Source: Chlorophyllum brunneum
Lineage: Eukaryota > Basidiomycota > Agaricomycetes > Agaricales > Agaricaceae
DNA length: 64,000 nt
Reading direction: 5' to 3'
Assembly: GCA_963576785.1 (NCBI GenBank)
Contig: OY756139.1
Span: forward strand, 930,001-994,000
The notes beneath the pieces were generated by a model. It made no database searches. It saw nothing but the letters and a program-made list of their open reading frames with translations, and was not told where the DNA came from. Position numbers and translations under genes: made by a program. This document shows, one piece after another, positions 59,303-64,000 of the stretch (the stretch's first letter is position 1; every line of letters starts with the position of its first letter).

Positions 59303-60800
59303 TTACAGTCTAGATGTGGGTGTGATTGTAACCCCTGCGTCTTCCAACACCGTTTTCGCCAACTTGCCGATGATCATGAAACCTTTGGCATGTAGATAGG
59401 CGTGTTCGGAGCTGGCCTGACGTCTAGCGTAACGTGCTGCAATACCTTGCGAGATGATGGATAGCTGTAAATCGTGAGTGAGACAGACCTTGAGGTGATC
59501 CGATAGGAGGCATACACGGAAGAGCATCCAACTACGAGTGAAAACCAATTCTGGTATAGGATGTGGTTGTTTGAGGAGTCGGCAGTATTCGCGTTCAAGG
59601 TCCTCCACAGGGATGGGGACATCCTCAGTCGTGTTCTTGAATGCTCGTATAGTAAGGACCACGCCCGAAGGGAGGTCAGTGGGATCTATCGACCAAGGCT
59701 GAGTTAGGTTAGCGAAATCGGCGAGCTAGAGATTAATTAGACGACAAAGGACGTTTCATTTAAGATTGCAGCTTACGGGACTACCCAGTGTGCTTAGCTC
59801 CCAATCCAGGATACCAATGACACGATTCTCACCAGGATGGAAAATCATGTTATCCAACTTGTAGTCGCCATGAACGATGCGTACACCGAGCTTCCCCTCG
59901 TCCGGGAGGTTGCGACGGTACCAATCAAGGAGCTCGTCGTAGTAAGGGATGTTGCCAACTGGCTTGTTGGTTTCGACGTCAACGACAGCGGCCTGAGTAG
60001 CGGAGACGCGGGTCAGGGATTTGATTTGACGGGGGAAATAGTCAGTAGGAGGACCAAAATTGGAGAGGCCAACGTTGACGGGATCGACAGACGAGAGAGC
60101 TGTAAGGGCGCGCACTGCAGAGAGCCAGCTATATGACCGAAATGAGCGACAGAACAGGAGTAGGAAATTCAGAGCCCACCATTCTCGTCGGTCCCGAGGA
60201 GATACTTCTAACATGCGAGAATCAGTGAAGATACGACCTTCGAGAAACTCCATGATGTAGAAAGGTGTGCCAACGACAGAGACATCTTCGCAGAGAATGA
60301 TAGGTTCGGGAACCGGAACCTTCTGTTCTGATAGTGTAGTCGGGTTTTGGTTGTGCTTGTGCAAGGCGCTGAGAACCTTGAATTCACGCTCGACTTGGTG
60401 AGCTGTTTGGGACAGAAGTTGGCCAGCGGGTTTTTTTCGAAGCACCCAACGAGTTTTACTATTTGCAATGGGTCAGGTTGGCGTTTTATCAGTGAAGGGG
60501 CAGTGCAACTGCTCTCACTTGGCATCAGTCAAGAAATATGTAGGGTTGGACTGGTGCCCTGATCGGTGACTGTAGCGTTGAGATGTGCTCTAGATATGCG
60601 TACCTGGCCGAACTATGGGCTTGGTCAGTCGTATGATGTTCAACAGGAGGTTATTTCCTCACTTTGAATTGTTTGACATCGACGGGTGCCTTGATAGCAG
60701 GTGTGTTTTTTGCAAGGTAGGTATTCAGATTGTCGACATCAATGGACGCACGGACTTCGCCGTATTCGCCACCAATGCTCTTGGGAGCACTGTCAGGCAT
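59303..60800 (-). CDS. APH-family phosphotransferase, ACAD10/11-like, peroxisomal signal
   Basis: Kinase-fold protein of the aminoglycoside-phosphotransferase superfamily, similar to the N-terminal half of animal ACAD10/ACAD11, where the kinase part phosphorylates 4-hydroxyacyl-CoA. The ATG at 60800 gives MPDSAPKSIGGEYGEVRASI, then NLNTYLAKN, KFGQSNPTYFL (glycine-rich loop analogue), RWVLRKKPAGQLL (lysine), HQVEREFKVLSALHK, VPVPEPIILCEDVSVVGTPFYIM, and the catalytic VRIVHGDYKLDNMIFHP. ILDWELSTLGSPLADFANL supplies the metal-binding Asp. It ends TPTSRL, a standard peroxisomal targeting signal (SRL). No acyl-CoA dehydrogenase half is encoded here. A hydroxyacyl-CoA role in peroxisomal beta-oxidation is inferred. 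Introns near 60640, 60500, 60120-60180, 59700-59770 and 59465-59515. Confidence 0.87.
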
Positions 60801-61411
60801 GAGGCAGACAACGTAACGAGACAAACAGCGACCGACAATGGGCAGCGATGGAACGGAAGAGCTGCACAGGAGCGTTAGTGAGCATACAGGTGTGAATACC
60901 AGTCGGGTATGTATTCGCCGGTATGGCCGACGGATTTCCTTTCGTGGGGCAGAGACCAAGCTGTGTTTACAAATGCAAACAACTATCGTTTCTCACGAAT
61001 ATCAAGATCCGGATTTTGTTAACATCACCTACGGGAAGGAACGGAGGTGGGAAGACGACGCCCCTGTCCCGACCAAGCTTAAGCCTTAGTGGGAATCGAA
61101 ATGACTCTGTTGGCGTTGAGGATCCGAGGCTGCGCGGCCACGATGCCGGATGACCAATACTTTTGGTACACCGCCAGCCCTTCCAAGCATCACAAACCGA
61201 GGAAACAAAACTGGTCTGGCTTGTGGACATGCTTAAGGGACGTGGTTAGTGCAGGGTCAAAGGGTAAAGCAGAAAGAAAATTTACCAAGTTACGGATCAC
61301 GTGGAAAGTTCTGGAGACCTCGGGTAATTCCGCAGGGCAAGACGAGACGCGTATGTAATCCGCGCTTCAAAATTTCGAACCGTCATCCTTTCTTTCTCCA
61401 CCTTAACCACC
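60801..61411. other. Intergenic region between divergent phosphotransferase and Hsp70 genes
   Basis: About 0.6 kb with no coding signal that I trust. It holds both promoters; the heat-shock element at 61304-61316 is the only named element. Confidence 0.5.
61304..61316 (+). promoter_or_regulatory. Heat-shock element upstream of mitochondrial Hsp70
   Basis: The sequence GAA-ag-TTC-tg-GAG fits the Hsf1 consensus of alternating nGAAn units, with one mismatch in the third unit. It ends about 95 bases before the ATG at 61412, a plausible distance for a heat-inducible promoter. Confidence 0.55.
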
Positions 61412-63789
61412 ATGTTCTCTGCTGCTCGTTCTCTTCGCTCTGCCGTCACACGGTCTGGCCACTATGCAGTGCGTTGTGCTCCTTGATACCCACGGGATAG
61501 TGTTTCTGACTTGTTTTCAGGGCATTCCCCGCTCCATGATCGCGAGGAACCTCAACACGAAAGTTAATGGTCCGTATGAATCCTCTCGTATGAGCTGGTG
61601 GATACTGATGCAATCACTATAGGCCCCGTCATTGGTATTGACCTAGGAACAACAAACTCTTGCGTAGCAATGATGGAGGGTCAAACTGCCCGTGTCATTG
61701 AGAATGCAGAGGGCGCACGGACGACACCTTCAGTGGTGGCCTTCACGAAACACGGCGAGCGTCTCATTGGCCTGCCGGCCAAACGTCAGGCTGTTGTCAA
61801 TTCCGCCAACACCGTCTTCGCCTTCAAGCGTTTGATTGGCCGTCAATTCAAGGACAAGGAAGTTCAGGATGATATGCGTCACTGGTATGCCTCTACCGTC
61901 CTGTACCCATTAATTCTTGTCCCCTAATCTCAATTCAGGCCCTTCAAGATTATACCCACTTCTGATGGACGACCCGCCGTCGAGGTCGACAACGGTGGAA
62001 AAAAGCAGACATATGTGAGTTCCGCGAACACTACGTCACATGTTGCGGCTAAACGTTATTTCCTTTCTAGTCATCCGAAGAGTTGTCATCTATGGTGTTG
62101 ACGAAGATGCGTGCTACCGCTGAGCAGTATGCGAATAAGAAAATTAAGTGAGTGTTCTTGATATTTAGCATGGGGCGCTTGTCTGACTTTCCACTTAGCA
62201 ATGCAGTTGTCACCGTCCCTGCGTACTTTAACGATGCTCAACGTCAAGCTACAAAGGATGCTGGTCAAATTGCCGGCCTCGAGGTCCTTCGTGTGATTAA
62301 CGAGCCCACGGCCGCTGCTCTTGCCTATGGTCTCGATCGTGCTGACAACTCTGTGATCGCCGTCTACGACTTGGGTGGTGGTACCTTCGACATATCAATT
62401 CTTGAGATGCAGAAAGGTGTTTTCGAAGTCAAGTCCACCAATGGTGATACTCATCTTGGTGGTGAGGATTTCGACATTGTCCTCGTCGAGCACATACTCG
62501 AACATTTCAAGAAGGAGGAGGGTATGAACCTCAAGGATGATGCTATGGCTATCCAGCGCGTCCGTGAAGCCGCCGAAAAGGCCAAGATTGAACTTTCATC
62601 AACCACACAAACCGAGATTAACTTGCCTTTCATTACCGCCGATGCCTCCGGTCCCAAGCACATCAACATCAAGATCCTTCGTTCACAGTTCGAGGGTCTC
62701 GTTCAGCCCCTAGTTCAGAGGACTGTGGAGCCTTGCAAGAAGGCGCTTGCTGATGCTGGCGTTAAGGCGAGTGAGATCAACGAGGTTATCCTCGTTGGCG
62801 GTATGTCCCGCATGCCCAAGGTACAGGAGACAGTCAAGGGCATCTTTGGCCGTGAACCTAGTAAAGGTGTCAATCCTGACGAGGCAGTTGCTATCGGTGC
62901 CGCTATTCAGGGTGGTGTCCTTGCTGGTAACGTTACCGACATTCTTCTTCTCGATGTCACACCACTTTCCCTTGGTATTGAGACTCTTGGTGGTATCATG
63001 ACCAAACTTATCAACCGCAACACCACCATCCCCACTAAGAAGTCGCAAGTCTTTTCCACTGCCGCTGATGGCCAAACTGCTATCGAGGTCAAGATCTACC
63101 AGGGTGAACGTGAGCTTGTCCGCGACAACAAGCTTCTCGGCAACTTCAACCTCGTTGGTATCCCCCCTGCTCCTAAGGGTGTTCCTCAGATTGAGATCAT
63201 CTTCGACATTGACGCTGGTATGTTCTCTCACTTTCGTGCCTGCTCTAAATCCTCATCCTCCCGATTAGATGGTATTGTTCATGTCACCGCCAAGGACAAG
63301 GCTACTAACAAGGATCAATCCATGACTATTGCCTCATCGTCCGGTCTCAATGACAAGGATATCGAGAAGATGGTTGCTGATGCTGAGCAGTATGCTGAGA
63401 CCGATAAGGCTCGTCGTGGCCTCATTGAAGAGGCCAATAAGGCTGATTCTGTATGTGCCGACACTGAGAAGGGTAAGTTCATGATGTTTCGGTTACCTGA
63501 GTCAATAGCTAACTTTGTCTTATTCGCAGCCATGAATGAGTTTAAGGACCAGCTCGACGCTACCGAGAAGGAGAAAGTTGTCAAACTCGTCGGTGAACTC
63601 CGCGAGCTCGCTGCTAAGGGCCAAACTGGTGATGCTTCCGTCACCGCCGATACCATCCGTGAGAAGATCGGTGAGACTCAGAATGCCTCTCTCGGGCTCT
63701 TCCAGAAGGTGTACGAGAAACGCGCCGCCGAACAAAACTCGTCATCGGAGTCTTCTTCGGAGCCACCCAAGGAGGAGAAGAAGGACTAA
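61412..63789 (+). CDS. ssc1: Mitochondrial Hsp70 (Ssc1)
   Basis: Matrix chaperone driving protein import (with Tim44 and Pam16/18) and folding. The presequence [20 protein letters not shown] is positively charged, with a likely cleavage before [20 protein letters not shown]. Then the nucleotide-binding domain ([55 protein letters not shown]), the interdomain linker [20 protein letters not shown], and the substrate-binding domain. The C-terminal lid and Ser/Glu/Lys end (EPPKEEKKD) follow. Exons include 61412-61468, 61521-61569, 61623 to about 61883 and so on. The last two introns (63218-63268, 51 bases; 63473-63529, 57 bases) are multiples of three and contain no in-frame stop; they are spliced out here because DADGIVHV and TEKAMNEF are family-conserved. 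A heat-shock element lies upstream. Confidence 0.95.
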
Positions 63790-64000
63790 ACTCCTTAACC
63801 CCCTTTCACCATTACTTCCCTCTCACCTGGGCTTGTTTCTTTGTCGCACATTCGTGTCACGTCCGTTCGTTTGGTCCTTGGGTATACTTAGACTTATTAA
63901 AAGTACAACATCTGCACAAGTATATTACGGCACACTTGCATATCACCTTCATAGTTCACCCCCCTCAGTTTTGCTATGCTTCTAGTTACGATTTGATGTA

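Noticed and set aside
1..64000. CRISPR arrays, insertion sequences or retrotransposons
   Set aside because: No regular direct repeats, terminal repeats, transposase, integrase or reverse-transcriptase motifs were found in the window.

Overview
This window is nuclear DNA from a filamentous fungus, almost certainly a basidiomycete of the Agaricomycotina. Genes are dense on both strands and cut by many introns of about 45-65 nt with GT-AG ends. The gene set also fits: a TKL-type kinase with an HGDIK loop, a BTB/POZ protein, a PalI/Rim9-like protein and cellular RNA-dependent RNA polymerases. There are no operons and no sign of a bacterial, plasmid or viral replicon. Gene bounds given here run from start codon to stop codon; UTRs cannot be seen.

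Layout. 0.1-3.5 kb: the splicing factor Cwc15, convergent with a Pus9/Rib2-like tRNA pseudouridine synthase. 3.9-8.5 kb: two minus-strand genes of unknown function that may be related. 10-15 kb: a short molybdenum-cofactor-sulfurase-like class V aminotransferase and a cytochrome P450. 15.5-18.6 kb: the vesicle tether Uso1/p115. 18.6-20.1 kb: no gene recognised. 20.1-23.1 kb: an unrecognised gene and a secreted GH28 polygalacturonase. 23.5-27.2 kb (minus) and 38.9-42.7 kb (plus): two paralogous RNA-silencing RdRPs in inverted orientation with the same exon structure. They enclose about 11.7 kb of unrelated genes: BTB protein, mitochondrial ABC half-transporter, monoglyceride lipase, clathrin light chain, mitochondrial phosphatidylglycerophosphatase Gep4, PalI/Rim9-like protein and a NUDT12-type NADH pyrophosphatase. 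43.4-47.2 kb: a coiled-coil protein of unknown function and a multi-pass membrane protein. 47.4-54 kb: the ubiquitin-like modifier Hub1, TRAPPC11 and an omega-like glutathione transferase. 54-64 kb: a TKL kinase with a C-terminal C2H2 finger, a hormone-sensitive-lipase-like hydrolase, an ACAD10/11-type phosphotransferase with a peroxisomal signal, and mitochondrial Hsp70 (Ssc1) behind a heat-shock element.

The genes are mainly neighbours, not one pathway. Three themes recur. Vesicle traffic is represented by Uso1, clathrin light chain and TRAPPC11. Mitochondria and peroxisomes are represented by the ABC transporter, Gep4, Hsp70, the NADH pyrophosphatase and the phosphotransferase. RNA is handled by Cwc15, Hub1, the pseudouridine synthase and the two RdRPs. 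The strongest candidates for something new are the inverted RdRP pair (with a GC-AG intron in one copy), the kinase-zinc-finger fusion, the possibly myristoylated sulfurase-like protein lacking a MOSC domain, and the unrecognised genes at 4-8.5 kb and 20-21 kb.
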